Source: Flavobacteriaceae bacterium LSUCC0859
GTDB lineage: Bacteria > Bacteroidota > Bacteroidia > Flavobacteriales > Flavobacteriaceae
Length of the DNA: 64,000 nt
Reading direction: 5' to 3'
NCBI GenBank assembly: GCA_022239325.1
Contig: JAKOGP010000004.1
Location: forward strand, 62,001-126,000
The position numbers were made by a program, and so were the translations under genes. The notes beneath the pieces were generated by a model. That model saw nothing but the letters and a program-made list of their open reading frames with translations, was not told where the DNA came from and searched no databases. Positions 17,083-24,973 of the stretch are shown here, piece by piece (position 1 is the stretch's first letter; each line of letters opens with the position of its first letter).

Positions 17083-18995
17083 TTAATACCCTTCTCGAGC
17101 CATCCAAAAAATAATTCAGGATCAGATGTATATGTGAACGCTTTGTTTATTTGTTTTTCATTATTATCCATCATTACATAGTAAGGCTGTGCATTTGCAT
17201 TAAAATTTATTGCCTGGAATTCTGCCCACTTCTCACCAATTTGAGTAATTATATGTCCAGGTCTTAATTTGGATTCAAAGAATTCATCTTCATTTAATTT
17301 TCTTTTATCGTCTACGTATAAGGAAACTAAAACAACCTTATTACGTAGCACATCTAATACTTTTGGATTAGACCAAACAAGCTGTTCCATTTTTCTGCAG
17401 TTTACGCAGGCATGTCCTGTAAAATCTATTAATAATGGTTTATTTTCTTTTTTACTATAAGATAGTGCGGTCTCATAGTTATTAAAACTCAGAATATTAT
17501 AAGGGGCTACCATATGAGCTCCAGCAGGAAGCGTTTTATTACTTAATTCATCTTTGTTAGCATGAATCATATTAGGAGAAGATTCACTATAATTTAAAGG
17601 TGGTGGGAATGCACTGATTAGTTTTAATGGAGCACCCCATAGCCCTGGAAGTAAATACAAGGTGAAACCCAAACTAAGCAAAGCTATACTAAGTCTTGGC
17701 AAAGACAGAGGTGAATTTGTCGAGATGGATGAGTGATGGGGAAGTATAATAAATCCAAAGAGATACATGGTTAAGGAAATAAAAATAGCCAACCAAATAG
17801 ACAAAAAGACTTCTCTATTCAGTATTTCTAACTGTAATACTAAATCAATATTTGATAAAAATTTAAGTGCAAAAGCCAATTCCAAAAAGCCCAGTACCAC
17901 CTTTACGGTTTGAAGCCAACTTCCAGATTTTGGCAAACTATTCATCCACCCTGGAAATGCGGCAAATAAGGTAAAGGGTATGGCAATTGCCAAAGAAAAA
18001 CCAAACATGCCAATAATGGGACCCAAAAGATTTTGCCCAGTAGCTGCTTGAACTAAAAGTGTGCCCACAATTGGTCCTGTGCAAGAAAAAGATATTACAG
18101 CGAGTGCTAATGCCATAAAGAAAATACCTATAAATCCTTTTTTAGAAGATTTCTTGTCCAATGAATTTGCCCATGAATTAGGAAGATTAATTTCAAAAGC
18201 ACCCAAGAAAGAAAATGCAAATACCCCTAATAAAACAAACATGAAAAAGTTGAACCAAATATTTGTGGCTAATGCATTTAATGCTCCTGAGCCAAATAGC
18301 ATGGTAATTAAAATCCCCAAGAAAACATAAATAAAGACAATGGAAATCCCAAAAAGTAAGGCGTTTCTAATCCCTTGAATTTTATTTTTACTCTGTTTAG
18401 TAAAGAAGCTTACCGTGAGAGGAATCATTGGAAAAACACAAGGAGTTAATAATGCTGTAAAACCAAATAAAAAGGCTAGTATAAATATTGAAAGTAAATC
18501 TCCTGAATCTGCTGCTATTTGATGTTCCTCTTTTATAGGTTTCTTTAAAACCTCTTTCCCATTAAATGAGAGCAGAACTTCTTTGGGAGGCAGGCATCTT
18601 TTTTCATCACAAGCCATGAAAGAAATTAGCGCATTAACACTATCTAAAGGATTTTGGAGTTTTATTTTTTGAGTAAAAGTAGTTTGGTTTTCGTAATACC
18701 CTACATTCATCTCAAATATTGAATCGTATTTTACAATCGGTTTTTGACGTTGAAGATCCCCAAAAAGTGAACTATTCTCCGGTATTTCAAAATCTATTGA
18801 TGTTGGAAAAGGGCCATTTTCTCTATTTTCTATGTCATATAAATGCCACCCTGATTCAATTTTGGCAGTAATGGATAATTCAAATAGACCGGTCTCTATT
18901 TCTTTTAAATTTGTTTCCCAGCTTACAGGGTTAAATATTTGTGCATTAGAGAATGAAAAAAGTAATAGGCTAAGAACAGTAAAAATGGACTTCAT
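17079..18995 (-). CDS. dsbD: Thiol:disulfide interchange protein DsbD
   Basis: The 638-residue protein carries all three DsbD parts. After a signal peptide (SLLLFSFSNAQ), residues about 20-150 form the periplasmic alpha domain with the cysteine pair in ACDEKRCLPP. The membrane CcdA-like domain has LLTPCVFPMIPLTVSFF and SCTGPIVGTLLVQA, each with its redox Cys. The C-terminal thioredoxin domain has HACVNCRKME. It moves electrons from cytoplasmic thioredoxin across the inner membrane to periplasmic proteins. It faces the nine-gene set from the opposite strand with a 4-bp overlap of ends, and probably reduces the secreted thioredoxin encoded at 10245. Regulation by the neighbouring sigma factor is possible but not shown by the sequence. 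Confidence 0.95.
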   Translation of the reverse strand: MKSIFTVLSLLLFSFSNAQIFNPVSWETNLKEIETGLFELSITAKIESGWHLYDIENRENGPFPTSIDFEIPENSSLFGDLQRQKPIVKYDSIFEMNVGYYENQTTFTQKIKLQNPLDSVNALISFMACDEKRCLPPKEVLLSFNGKEVLKKPIKEEHQIAADSGDLLSIFILAFLFGFTALLTPCVFPMIPLTVSFFTKQSKNKIQGIRNALLFGISIVFIYVFLGILITMLFGSGALNALATNIWFNFFMFVLLGVFAFSFLGAFEINLPNSWANSLDKKSSKKGFIGIFFMALALAVISFSCTGPIVGTLLVQAATGQNLLGPIIGMFGFSLAIAIPFTLFAAFPGWMNSLPKSGSWLQTVKVVLGFLELAFALKFLSNIDLVLQLEILNREVFLSIWLAIFISLTMYLFGFIILPHHSSISTNSPLSLPRLSIALLSLGFTLYLLPGLWGAPLKLISAFPPPLNYSESSPNMIHANKDELSNKTLPAGAHMVAPYNILSFNNYETALSYSKKENKPLLIDFTGHACVNCRKMEQLVWSNPKVLDVLRNKVVLVSLYVDDKRKLNEDEFFESKLRPGHIITQIGEKWAEFQAINFNANAQPYYVMMDNNEKQINKAFTYTSDPELFFGWLEKGIN

Positions 18996-19122
18996 AAATG
19001 ATGTTTTATTTTACTAAAACAAATGAGAATAAAAAAGCCCTATGGAATTTGATTATAAAAGGCTATAAATAATGCCAGCCCACATAGTTTAGGTTATACA
19101 TATATCAGAGCCAACCTCAAAA

Positions 19123-19195
19123 AAAGAAAACGGTTTCTACAAAACCCACCCCTCACTTTAAATATAGTGATACACTGAAACTTTTTGGAATTTTT
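19123..19195. repeat. Dispersed repeat A, copy 1
   Basis: About 70 bp here (core TTTCTACAAAACCCACCCCT, later ACTGAAACTTTTTGG) recurs at 29328-29400 with scattered differences. In both places it lies about 75-80 bp to the left of the hairpin AACCCTTG...CAAGGGTT. It sits in the gene-free stretch 18996-19413, which otherwise holds only the hairpin-plus-box element. No coding sequence is evident. Confidence 0.75.
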
Positions 19196-19265
19196 ATATA
19201 GCATTTAAGTAGTAGCCTTTAATGCAATCTGTTGGCAATAAGTTGGCGTGTAGATTTGGAATAAT

Positions 19266-19380
19266 CAAAAAACCCTTGAAAATCAGATGATTAACAAGGG
19301 TTTGTGTACACGCTATGGCGCTGTTTTCGAATCAATAATGCCTTTTTAGAGAATGCCTATTCATAATTCAGAAAAGAGGC
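19266..19380. repeat. Hairpin-plus-box element, copy 2
   Basis: The hairpin AACCCTTGAAAATC, loop, TTAACAAGGGTT is nearly identical to the one beside tRNA-Leu at 29475-29510. It is followed by the box CTATGGCGCTGTTTTCGAAT and then a second inverted pair (AATGCCTTTTT ... AAAAGAGGCATT). Copy 3 at 22074 has the same order. Read leftward, it resembles the 3' end of a structured RNA followed by an intrinsic terminator. I interpret it as an attachment-site or insertion scar between two accessory modules. Confidence 0.65.
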
Positions 19381-19413
19381 ATTGAACAAAGAATTTAATT
19401 TATTACTTAAGTT

Positions 19414-19638
19414 TTACTTACCATTCTGAATTGGGTCAGTATTTGGCATTAATTTATTAAGGATGAAATAAACCGGGCAGAATTTTGTCATTGGACTTAT
19501 AAGTTGGAGTCCGCCAACTGCTACCGCTATCCATATAAAGTTCAAGTTGGTAGTGTATAGTGTTAAACCTGCACTAATTAAATACAACACTCCCACAATC
19601 GCATCGTGTGCTCTTACTTTAGAAATATTTTTTTCCAT
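19414..19638 (-). CDS. YgaP-like (DUF2892) small membrane protein
   Basis: The 74-residue protein has two transmembrane helices (IVGVLYLISAGLTLYTT and FIWIAVAVGGLQLISPMT), followed by KFCPVYFILNKLMP, which matches the FCPxY motif of the YgaP-like transmembrane/DUF2892 family. In other bacteria the domain is often fused or next to rhodanese or sulfur-handling genes; no such gene is seen here. It is the last gene of the leftward module 2 set, about 100 bp after the EthD-like gene. Confidence 0.8.
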   Translation of the reverse strand: MEKNISKVRAHDAIVGVLYLISAGLTLYTTNLNFIWIAVAVGGLQLISPMTKFCPVYFILNKLMPNTDPIQNGK

Positions 19639-19741
19639 ATTGATTTATTCTTTTGGTTAATTGAAGTTGGCTGTTCATAATGAGAAATACCAAAATTTAC
19701 TGCCATTAAAGAGTATAACATTAAACCCAACCTGTAGGGAT

Positions 19742-20050
19742 TTAAATAGTTTCTCCTATCAAAATTGTGGGGACACCTCCGGTTGAAATTCTAGTTGCAT
19801 CTGCGGCTACTTCCTGCATACCAGGGGAAGACATTGTTTTTTCAAGTTGTTCTTGCGATTCAAATGGCATGATGAACATGAGATAGAACGGTGGTTTGCC
19901 TTCAGGGCCAGATAAAAATCTAGTAACGCTGTACGGCTTTACATCAGTTGGTATCCCTGTTTTTTCATGGAGTAATTTCAGATGAGCATTATAATCTGAT
20001 TCAAATTTTTCTTGATTAAGCGGCTGAGGATAAAGTACAGTTACTTTCAT
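19742..20050 (-). CDS. EthD-family protein
   Basis: The 102-residue protein fits the EthD family of dimeric alpha/beta-barrel proteins: VTVLYPQPLNQEKFESDYNAHL at the start, then PPFYLMFIMPFESQEQLEKTMSSPGMQEVAADA. Characterised members assist degradation of organic compounds, though the mechanism is unclear. It is encoded with two other small proteins of similar size and an HxlR regulator, which suggests a small-molecule detoxification or catabolic role. Confidence 0.85.
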   Translation of the reverse strand: MKVTVLYPQPLNQEKFESDYNAHLKLLHEKTGIPTDVKPYSVTRFLSGPEGKPPFYLMFIMPFESQEQLEKTMSSPGMQEVAADATRISTGGVPTILIGETI

Positions 20051-20092
20051 AATTATATGGTTTTATAAGGTTTGATATGAATTATTTAGAGG

Positions 20093-20356
20093 CTAACTTA
20101 AAGGTGAAAATTGAAACATCTCATTTGAGATTCCATTCAGTTTTATTACTTCATCTCTTTCAGGAGTAGATAATAATTCTTTTAACTTACTCATGTCTAC
20201 ATCAAACATGAGAACAATGAAATTGTGTTCATCTATTTTACTAATTGTAGTTTTCGATTCATCACAACATTGAGCTCTTGTTTCTGAGAGCTTCATAAAG
20301 TCTTTATGCACTGCAGCATAACTTGAAGTACATTTTCCTTTTATTACTAAGTTCAT
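20093..20356 (-). CDS. Small protein of unknown function
   Basis: I do not recognise this 87-residue protein. It has no signal peptide or membrane segment. The order of strands and helices (NLVIKGKCTS, helix, IDEHNFIVLMFDVDMSKLKELLST) is compatible with a dimeric alpha/beta-barrel fold such as ABM or EthD proteins. A CC pair occurs in RAQCCDESKT. Its position 10 bp downstream of the next gene and 42 bp upstream of the EthD-like gene supports co-transcription and makes it a real gene despite its size. Confidence 0.65.
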   Translation of the reverse strand: MNLVIKGKCTSSYAAVHKDFMKLSETRAQCCDESKTTISKIDEHNFIVLMFDVDMSKLKELLSTPERDEVIKLNGISNEMFQFSPLS

Positions 20357-20366
20357 TGCTATTTAA

Positions 20367-20750
20367 TTATTCCATTGCTGCAATAACTGGCGCCCCTAAA
20401 AGTCCGGCAACACAGTAAGTGTTCGTTAAATCCTCTAGCTCAGCAAACATTGCTTCACGTTGCTGACCTAAAGTCATATGCGCTTGTACACCTTCGGGCC
20501 CACAGTATATTTCAGTTAAACCATAAAGAGTGTTTCCTGTTTCACCACTATTGGGATCGAAAGGATTGTTGAATTCTGGGGATTTAAATACAGAATAAGA
20601 TAATATAATTGGTTCTTGATCACCAGACAGGTGATGAGTCTCCCGCATAAACTGTTCATGGGTTGCTATAAACTGATCTATTCTTTCTGTGGCATCGTTT
20701 GGCACTACAAATGATACATGAAAACCAATGTTTCCTCTTTTAATACTCAT
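20367..20750 (-). CDS. Possible dimeric alpha/beta-barrel protein, function unknown
   Basis: The 127-residue protein has no signal or membrane segment. It opens with a beta strand (NIGFHVSFVVPN), followed by a helix (ERIDQFIATHEQFMRETH) and a second strand (EPIILSYSVFKSP), with TLYGLTEIYCGPEGVQAHM later. This pattern resembles antibiotic-biosynthesis-monooxygenase-like proteins, in which a strand with an aromatic or acidic residue is followed by GxxxH; that match is by eye only. It lies between the DinB-like gene and the small gene at 20093 in a probable operon. Confidence 0.6.
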   Translation of the reverse strand: MSIKRGNIGFHVSFVVPNDATERIDQFIATHEQFMRETHHLSGDQEPIILSYSVFKSPEFNNPFDPNSGETGNTLYGLTEIYCGPEGVQAHMTLGQQREAMFAELEDLTNTYCVAGLLGAPVIAAME

Positions 20751-20797
20751 AGTTTTAATATTTTAGTTAGTAATTATTAAAATGTCAATTAGATAGC

Positions 20798-21316
20798 CTA
20801 CGACATAACTTGTCCTACGAAGACATTTACACCTGGATTTATAGGATTACCAGTAATTCTACGAAAGGCAACTACCTGTCCTGTGTGATAAATTATATCC
20901 GAGAATGGCCCATTGATAAGATTCCAAAAGGGGGTGACAACTTCCTCACCATTCATATTTAATCGCACACTCACTTTTGAGAGATCAGCGTTTTCCTGAA
21001 GGGCCTTAAAGATTGCATCCAAATTGTTTAAAGTATTCTTGCGATAATCTTCAAATCCAGATTTCTGGTTTGAGAAATCATAAATTCTTCCTTCGAATGC
21101 ATCCGAAATAGCATCGGTTAACATGGATATATGTTCAATGTTTTCATAGCAGGATCTCCCACCTTCACAAGGCTTGTAATCCAAATCAATTTGTCGAAGG
21201 CCTTCGGTTGCCCAATAAAATCTAAATCCTATGCCTTCAATCATTCGAGATAATACGGTAGTGGAGGTAAAAGAATCGGAGTACGGGCCAATACTTGAAA
21301 AGGGTAAATTATTCAT
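20798..21316 (-). CDS. DinB-like protein
   Basis: The 172-residue protein looks like a DinB/YfiT four-helix-bundle protein. The helix YENIEHISMLTDAI and the later segment FSDIIYHTGQVVAFRRITG carry histidines at positions typical of the DinB metal site; the HTGQ motif is characteristic. Members include thiol S-transferases that act with small thiols. It is the first gene of the set after the HxlR regulator, 170 bp downstream of it on the same strand. The four small cytoplasmic proteins with it suggest handling of a reactive small molecule. Confidence 0.75.
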   Translation of the reverse strand: MNNLPFSSIGPYSDSFTSTTVLSRMIEGIGFRFYWATEGLRQIDLDYKPCEGGRSCYENIEHISMLTDAISDAFEGRIYDFSNQKSGFEDYRKNTLNNLDAIFKALQENADLSKVSVRLNMNGEEVVTPFWNLINGPFSDIIYHTGQVVAFRRITGNPINPGVNVFVGQVMS

Positions 21317-21486
21317 AGAAGTTATTTTTAATAAGTTCTATGCTAAAATAATATTTTATATTTAAATATGCAATACAATTATTAAAAACATACCTACTTG
21401 CCATAATTGATTTATTAAAATTCTATTTAACAAGTAGTGGAAATTAGAAAGTTAAATTGAATCTGCGCAGGATTAGAATAGCTTAT

Positions 21487-21921
21487 TTATTGATTTTCGG
21501 TCAGTAATTTTTCCAATTTAACCCGGTATTTTTTTCTATAATTTTCTGAATGTTTGGGGGCCTCCAATTGCTTTATCTCACTCAGCATTTCCTCAGATAA
21601 AGAATGAAAGTCAACCTTTATATACTTTTGGGTCCAATTCATCATTTCAGCCAAAATAGGGTACAGGTCAATGCCCTTCTCAGTAAGATAGTAGTGTTTT
21701 ATTTTAGAATCTTGTTTGTCTGCAATAATATTCAGAATACCATATGATTGAAGCTTTTTAAGTCGATCAACAAGTATATTTGATGCAATTTTCTCGGGAG
21801 ATCTCAGAAACTGAGAATAGGTATTTGCTCCCATAAAAATGTCTCGGATAATCAATAAAGACCATTTATCTCCAACGAGATCTAAAAAAATATTTAAAGG
21901 GCAGTTTGATCTTAATTTCAT
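21487..21921 (-). CDS. HxlR-family transcriptional regulator
   Basis: The product of 144 residues has the HxlR signature: CPLNIFLDLVGDKWSLLIIRDI, FLRSPEKIASNILVDRLKKLQSYGIL, and YYLTEKGIDLYPIL. HxlR proteins are winged-helix regulators, often responsive to aldehydes, quinones or oxidants through a conserved Cys near the N-terminus; here Cys6 of the chosen start (RSNCP) fills that position. I choose the ATG at 21921 because the family begins there; a longer frame adds 20 residues unlike the family. It probably controls the downstream genes at 19414-21316. Confidence 0.92.
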   Translation of the reverse strand: MKLRSNCPLNIFLDLVGDKWSLLIIRDIFMGANTYSQFLRSPEKIASNILVDRLKKLQSYGILNIIADKQDSKIKHYYLTEKGIDLYPILAEMMNWTQKYIKVDFHSLSEEMLSEIKQLEAPKHSENYRKKYRVKLEKLLTENQ

Positions 21922-22073
21922 AGATATTTCTAATAGTATAAAAGAAATTTTGTAGCATAAACTTCTTCTGTTATGTTGCAAAATTAAATATTATTTATGA
22001 CTCCCATGATATATAGGATGAATTAAAGGAGAAAAATTAAATGTATCATTCCTTAGTTCAATCGATTTAAACA

Positions 22074-22187
22074 ATAAACCCTTGAATTCAAATTATTAAC
22101 AAGGGTTGTGCTACTCTCTATGGTGCTGTTTTCGAATCAATAATACCCTTTTGGAGATTGCCTAATCCATTATTCGGAAAAGGCGCA
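22074..22187. repeat. Hairpin-plus-box element, copy 3
   Basis: The order matches copy 2: the hairpin AAACCCTTGAAT, loop, TTAACAAGGGTT, then the box CTATGGTGCTGTTTTCGAAT and the degenerate inverted pair ending GGAAAAGGCG. The orientation is the same as in copies 1 and 2. It separates the HxlR module from the VOC gene; its right end lies 4 bp from the VOC stop codon. It may serve as the terminator of that gene. Confidence 0.65.
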
Positions 22188-22190
22188 GAA

Positions 22191-22586
22191 TTAAAATGGC
22201 TGAATTAAATCCCAAAGATTGCCATAGAGATCTTTAAAAACTAAAACCTTGCCATAGGTCTCTACTCTTGGACCATTAACAATTTCTACAGAGTTTATAA
22301 TTAGATTATTATGAAATTTGTCAATATCAGATGTATATAAAAACAAGAATACCCTTCCTCCTGACTGATTACCAACAAATTTCAGTTGATTGTCGTTTGA
22401 CGCTTTAGCCAATAATAATTTACATCCTTGTTTGTTGGACTCTCTTGGTTCTATTACAACCCATCTTTTTTTATCTGAAAGTATTGTATCTTCAACGAGG
22501 CTAAATTGAAGCACGTTAACAAAGTATTCAATGGCTTCGTCATAATCGTTAACGAGCAAAGCTATTTGTCCTATATGAGTTTGCAT
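22191..22586 (-). CDS. VOC-superfamily (glyoxalase-like) protein
   Basis: The 131-residue protein has the glyoxalase/bleomycin-resistance fold pattern: IGQIALLVNDYDEAIEYFVNVLQFSLVED at the start, and VLVFKDLYGNLWDLIQPF at the end, where a metal-ligand acid is usual. It has no signal peptide. VOC proteins include isomerases, dioxygenases and drug-binding proteins, so substrate cannot be assigned. It stands between hairpin element copy 3 and the terminator at 22630 and may be a single-gene unit. Confidence 0.9.
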   Translation of the reverse strand: MQTHIGQIALLVNDYDEAIEYFVNVLQFSLVEDTILSDKKRWVVIEPRESNKQGCKLLLAKASNDNQLKFVGNQSGGRVFLFLYTSDIDKFHNNLIINSVEIVNGPRVETYGKVLVFKDLYGNLWDLIQPF

Positions 22587-22629
22587 TAGGTATTAAGGTA
22601 TTCTCAAAAATACCCTCTTTGAACGACAT

Positions 22630-22666
22630 AAAAAAACCGTTACACTATAATAGTAAAACGGTTTTA
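22630..22666. terminator. Intrinsic terminator hairpin
   Basis: Inverted arms AAAACCGTT and AACGGTTTT enclose a loop of about 16 bases, with an A-run on the left side. Read leftward it terminates the gene at 22727-23008 before the VOC gene. Confidence 0.7.
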
Positions 22667-22726
22667 TTATTTTAAGTTGCTCCCCATAATATTCAAAGTT
22701 ACAGCACAACTAAATCTTTTAATGAA

Positions 22727-23008
22727 TTAACTACCCGTAATGGGGCTTCCAAATACTCCTACTGCCAACTCAACCCAAATTATTAGAAAAATTATTAAAG
22801 CAAAAATAATAGTCACTATTTTAAATGTTTTATTCCTAAGCTTCTCAATGATAAAATGTATACTTAGCCCTGTCAATCCCAACAGAACCCCCATGACTAT
22901 AAAGTCAAATAAAGACCAATTGACTTGCTTGGAAAAAATGTTTCCAAAAAGTGGAATCAATAATAATAATAGAGGAGAAAACACTCTTTTAATTACTGTC
23001 AAATTCAT
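22727..23008 (-). CDS. Small three-helix membrane protein of unknown function
   Basis: I do not recognise the family. The 93-residue product has three hydrophobic segments: VFSPLLLLLIPLFGNIFS, LFDFIVMGVLLGLTGLSIHFII and IVTIIFALIIFLIIWVELAVGVFG, with basic residues between the second and third (EKLRNKTFK). The typical pattern of an integral inner-membrane protein and the terminator following it support a real gene. The opposite-strand frame over the same bases lacks such features. No neighbour gives a hint of function. Confidence 0.7.
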   Translation of the reverse strand: MNLTVIKRVFSPLLLLLIPLFGNIFSKQVNWSLFDFIVMGVLLGLTGLSIHFIIEKLRNKTFKIVTIIFALIIFLIIWVELAVGVFGSPITGS

Positions 23009-23074
23009 GATTAAATATTTTTGTAAAAATAAAAAAAACTACATTTTATCCACTTAACAGTTTTATTAAGATTT

Positions 23075-23110
23075 TTGTTGTGCCTAGTTGCGGGGAAGTG
23101 TGTTGGTTTT
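23075..23110. repeat. 36-bp direct repeat, left copy
   Basis: The sequence GTGCCTAGTTGCGGGGAAG and its flanks form a 36-bp unit repeated at 24938-24973 in the same orientation with one mismatch. The two copies bracket the HupE and His-rich protein genes. Its GC content is visibly higher than that of the surrounding DNA. Confidence 0.85.
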
Positions 23111-23204
23111 AGATTACTTTAAAGAATAAATGTTGTTGTTTTTTTATTAAAAAGGCTTCAAGATTAGGGGATTAAAACTATAGACCTAAAAGGCAGATAT
23201 TTTA

Positions 23205-23882
23205 TTAGGCCTTCAAATAAAGGATCAGCTGAAAGCAAATAAGCGCTATTCCAGCAATTAAAAGGTAGGTATTTACAGCTTTATAAAATGCTGGATAATG
23301 CTTGTTCTTTCGAATGAGGGATATTATATATACTATGGGTATTAAGGCCGCTATTTGTCCAAACTCAACCCCTATGTTAAAAGTAATAATTTTATGAATT
23401 ATCCGGTCTGAACCATTTTCGAAACTTTGTAATCTAGAAGAGAGGCCTAGCCCGTGTATGAGTCCAAATACCCAAACCATAAGGAGAAGGTTTGGTGAGC
23501 GAAATTTGAGGTGTTTTTCAAAATAGCCTAAATTTTCAAAGCCCTTATAAAAAACACTAAAACCTATGATAGCGTCTATGAGATATTCGTTTATTTGAAT
23601 GCCTAAATATGTGGCAGACAATAAAGTGATACTGTGCCCTATAGTAAATACAGTGATAAATTTAATGACATCTGATGTTTTTCTCAGGTAGAAAATGACC
23701 CCCAATAAAAAAAGTAAGTGGTCATAACCCGTAAGCATGTGTTTGGCACCCACCCATAAATAGGCCCATAAATCACCATTAGCAAGCAGTGCGTGATCTT
23801 TTGAGGTTACATCGTGAGCCATTAAGGGGGTAGCCCAAAACAATATTAAAAATAAGATGAGTAGCCTAATTGTTTTATTCAT
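23205..23882 (-). CDS. HupE/UreJ-family metal-transport-type membrane protein
   Basis: The 225-residue protein has a signal-like first helix (LLILFLILFWATPLMAHD) and about six transmembrane segments. The segment HMLTGYDHLLFLLGVIFYL carries the HxxxGxDHxxF motif of the HupE/UreJ family; HGLGLSSRL provides another conserved His. Characterised members move nickel or cobalt, and related Bacteroidota proteins are found near copper genes. The neighbouring gene encodes a His-rich periplasmic protein whose stop is next to this start, suggesting the two form one uptake unit. The metal is not determinable by eye. Confidence 0.85.
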   Translation of the reverse strand: MNKTIRLLILFLILFWATPLMAHDVTSKDHALLANGDLWAYLWVGAKHMLTGYDHLLFLLGVIFYLRKTSDVIKFITVFTIGHSITLLSATYLGIQINEYLIDAIIGFSVFYKGFENLGYFEKHLKFRSPNLLLMVWVFGLIHGLGLSSRLQSFENGSDRIIHKIITFNIGVEFGQIAALIPIVYIISLIRKNKHYPAFYKAVNTYLLIAGIALICFQLILYLKA

Positions 23883-24863
23883 CTATCCTTTCTTCTTAAA
23901 GGCAAAAAATAAAAGTAAGATGATTATTACACTGATCAGTAGGTAAACATAGGTGGGTATTTTAATATCGTGCTTATGAGTCGTTGCTGCGTTTTCATGC
24001 TCATGTCCCTTTCCAATGGCAAAGGTTAATGTGGCCCAATTAGATTGATGGGTAAATTCGCCCTCGCTAAGTTCTTCTAAATGAATGGTTCGCAAATACC
24101 ATGTTCCTTCTTGCTTAATGTCCAGGGTAATAACACCATTTTCATTGGTCCTGTAAGAAGTTAAATAGGCCTGTTCTTGTGTTTCATTTGAGGCATGGGA
24201 ATGGGTGCTTCCATCATGGGTGTGAGATAGCTCATTTACTTGCGTTCCCACATATACCAATTGGTTGGCCAGTGGTTTTTGACCATAGAGTAGTTGTATT
24301 TCCAATTCATGCCCTACATGAACTTCGTAGGGATTTTTAAAGGGAATAAATTCAATGGGGTAGTTCAAAGAGGTGCTCCAGTCTCTGGATAAGCTGTCTC
24401 CTACTTGAACAATTGTTTTAACATGCTTGGCATAAAGTTCTTTGGCTGGGGTGTCTAAAGTGCCATCCTTTTTTCTTTTGTCAAGCATGTCTGTAATGCC
24501 GTCGTGTTTTAAGTAATCATTAAATGCTTGGGCATCCATTTCAATAGAACGGGCTTTGGTGGAAACACCTATTACATATGTGGCAGCTTCTTTGGTTTCA
24601 AGCTCTAGGAATGTAATACTATCTTTTTCAAACCATTTAGATGCACTTGGCTGTATTCGCTCGCCACCGTAGATAATAGAAACATCTTCCATTCTATCTC
24701 TGTCAATTACATTTTCACTCCTGTCAAAGGTTCCATTAAATAGTTGAATGGTTGTTTTGGTGAATGGATTTAAAAAATATTGGTCTAGTTTAAGATACAT
24801 ATCATGACTAGATAGTATGGCTAAACATACTAAAGAGAGTAAAAATGTGCTAATTCGTTTCAT
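23883..24863 (-). CDS. His-rich membrane-anchored protein, DUF4198-like
   Basis: The 326-residue protein begins with a signal peptide followed at once by SSHDMYLKLDQYFLNPFTKTTIQLFNGTF, typical of DUF4198 proteins (periplasmic partners of nickel/cobalt-type transporters). Two His-rich segments stand out: near residues 212-224 (HTHDGSTHSHAS) and near 284-297 (GHEHENAATTHKHD). One transmembrane helix follows near 303-321 and ends FAFKKKG. The protein probably collects a transition metal for the HupE-type protein encoded directly downstream. The two-gene unit is enclosed by 36-bp repeats. Confidence 0.82.
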   Translation of the reverse strand: MKRISTFLLSLVCLAILSSHDMYLKLDQYFLNPFTKTTIQLFNGTFDRSENVIDRDRMEDVSIIYGGERIQPSASKWFEKDSITFLELETKEAATYVIGVSTKARSIEMDAQAFNDYLKHDGITDMLDKRKKDGTLDTPAKELYAKHVKTIVQVGDSLSRDWSTSLNYPIEFIPFKNPYEVHVGHELEIQLLYGQKPLANQLVYVGTQVNELSHTHDGSTHSHASNETQEQAYLTSYRTNENGVITLDIKQEGTWYLRTIHLEELSEGEFTHQSNWATLTFAIGKGHEHENAATTHKHDIKIPTYVYLLISVIIILLLFFAFKKKG

Positions 24864-24937
24864 TTTTTTTTGCTGTTAGTAATATAGATGTAAAAGTACT
24901 TTAACAAATTTAATTTCTAATTGTTTTATTTGGAATA

Positions 24938-24973
24938 TTGTTGTGCCTGGTTGCGGGGAAGTGTGTTGGTTTT
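24938..24973. repeat. 36-bp direct repeat, right copy
   Basis: This matches 23075-23110 in the same orientation with one A-to-G difference. The gene-free stretch 24864-25602 contains this repeat, a 42-codon frame at 24991-25119 that I do not accept as a gene, and the methyltransferase remnant at 25274. Confidence 0.85.

Noticed and set aside
19266-19380. tRNA fragment hidden in the box (TTCGAA as a T-loop)
   Set aside because: The bases on either side cannot form a five-pair T-stem, so it does not hold up as a tRNA end; left as a structured scar of unknown origin.
9572-22187. CRISPR-like or integron-like reading of the repeated hairpin elements
   Set aside because: Copies are thousands of bases apart with different genes between them, lack regular spacers, and do not match attC core sites that I could recognise.
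22740-23057. Plus-strand frame of 105 codons opposite the small membrane protein
   Set aside because: The minus-strand product has three clear membrane helices and a terminator; this one is its shadow.
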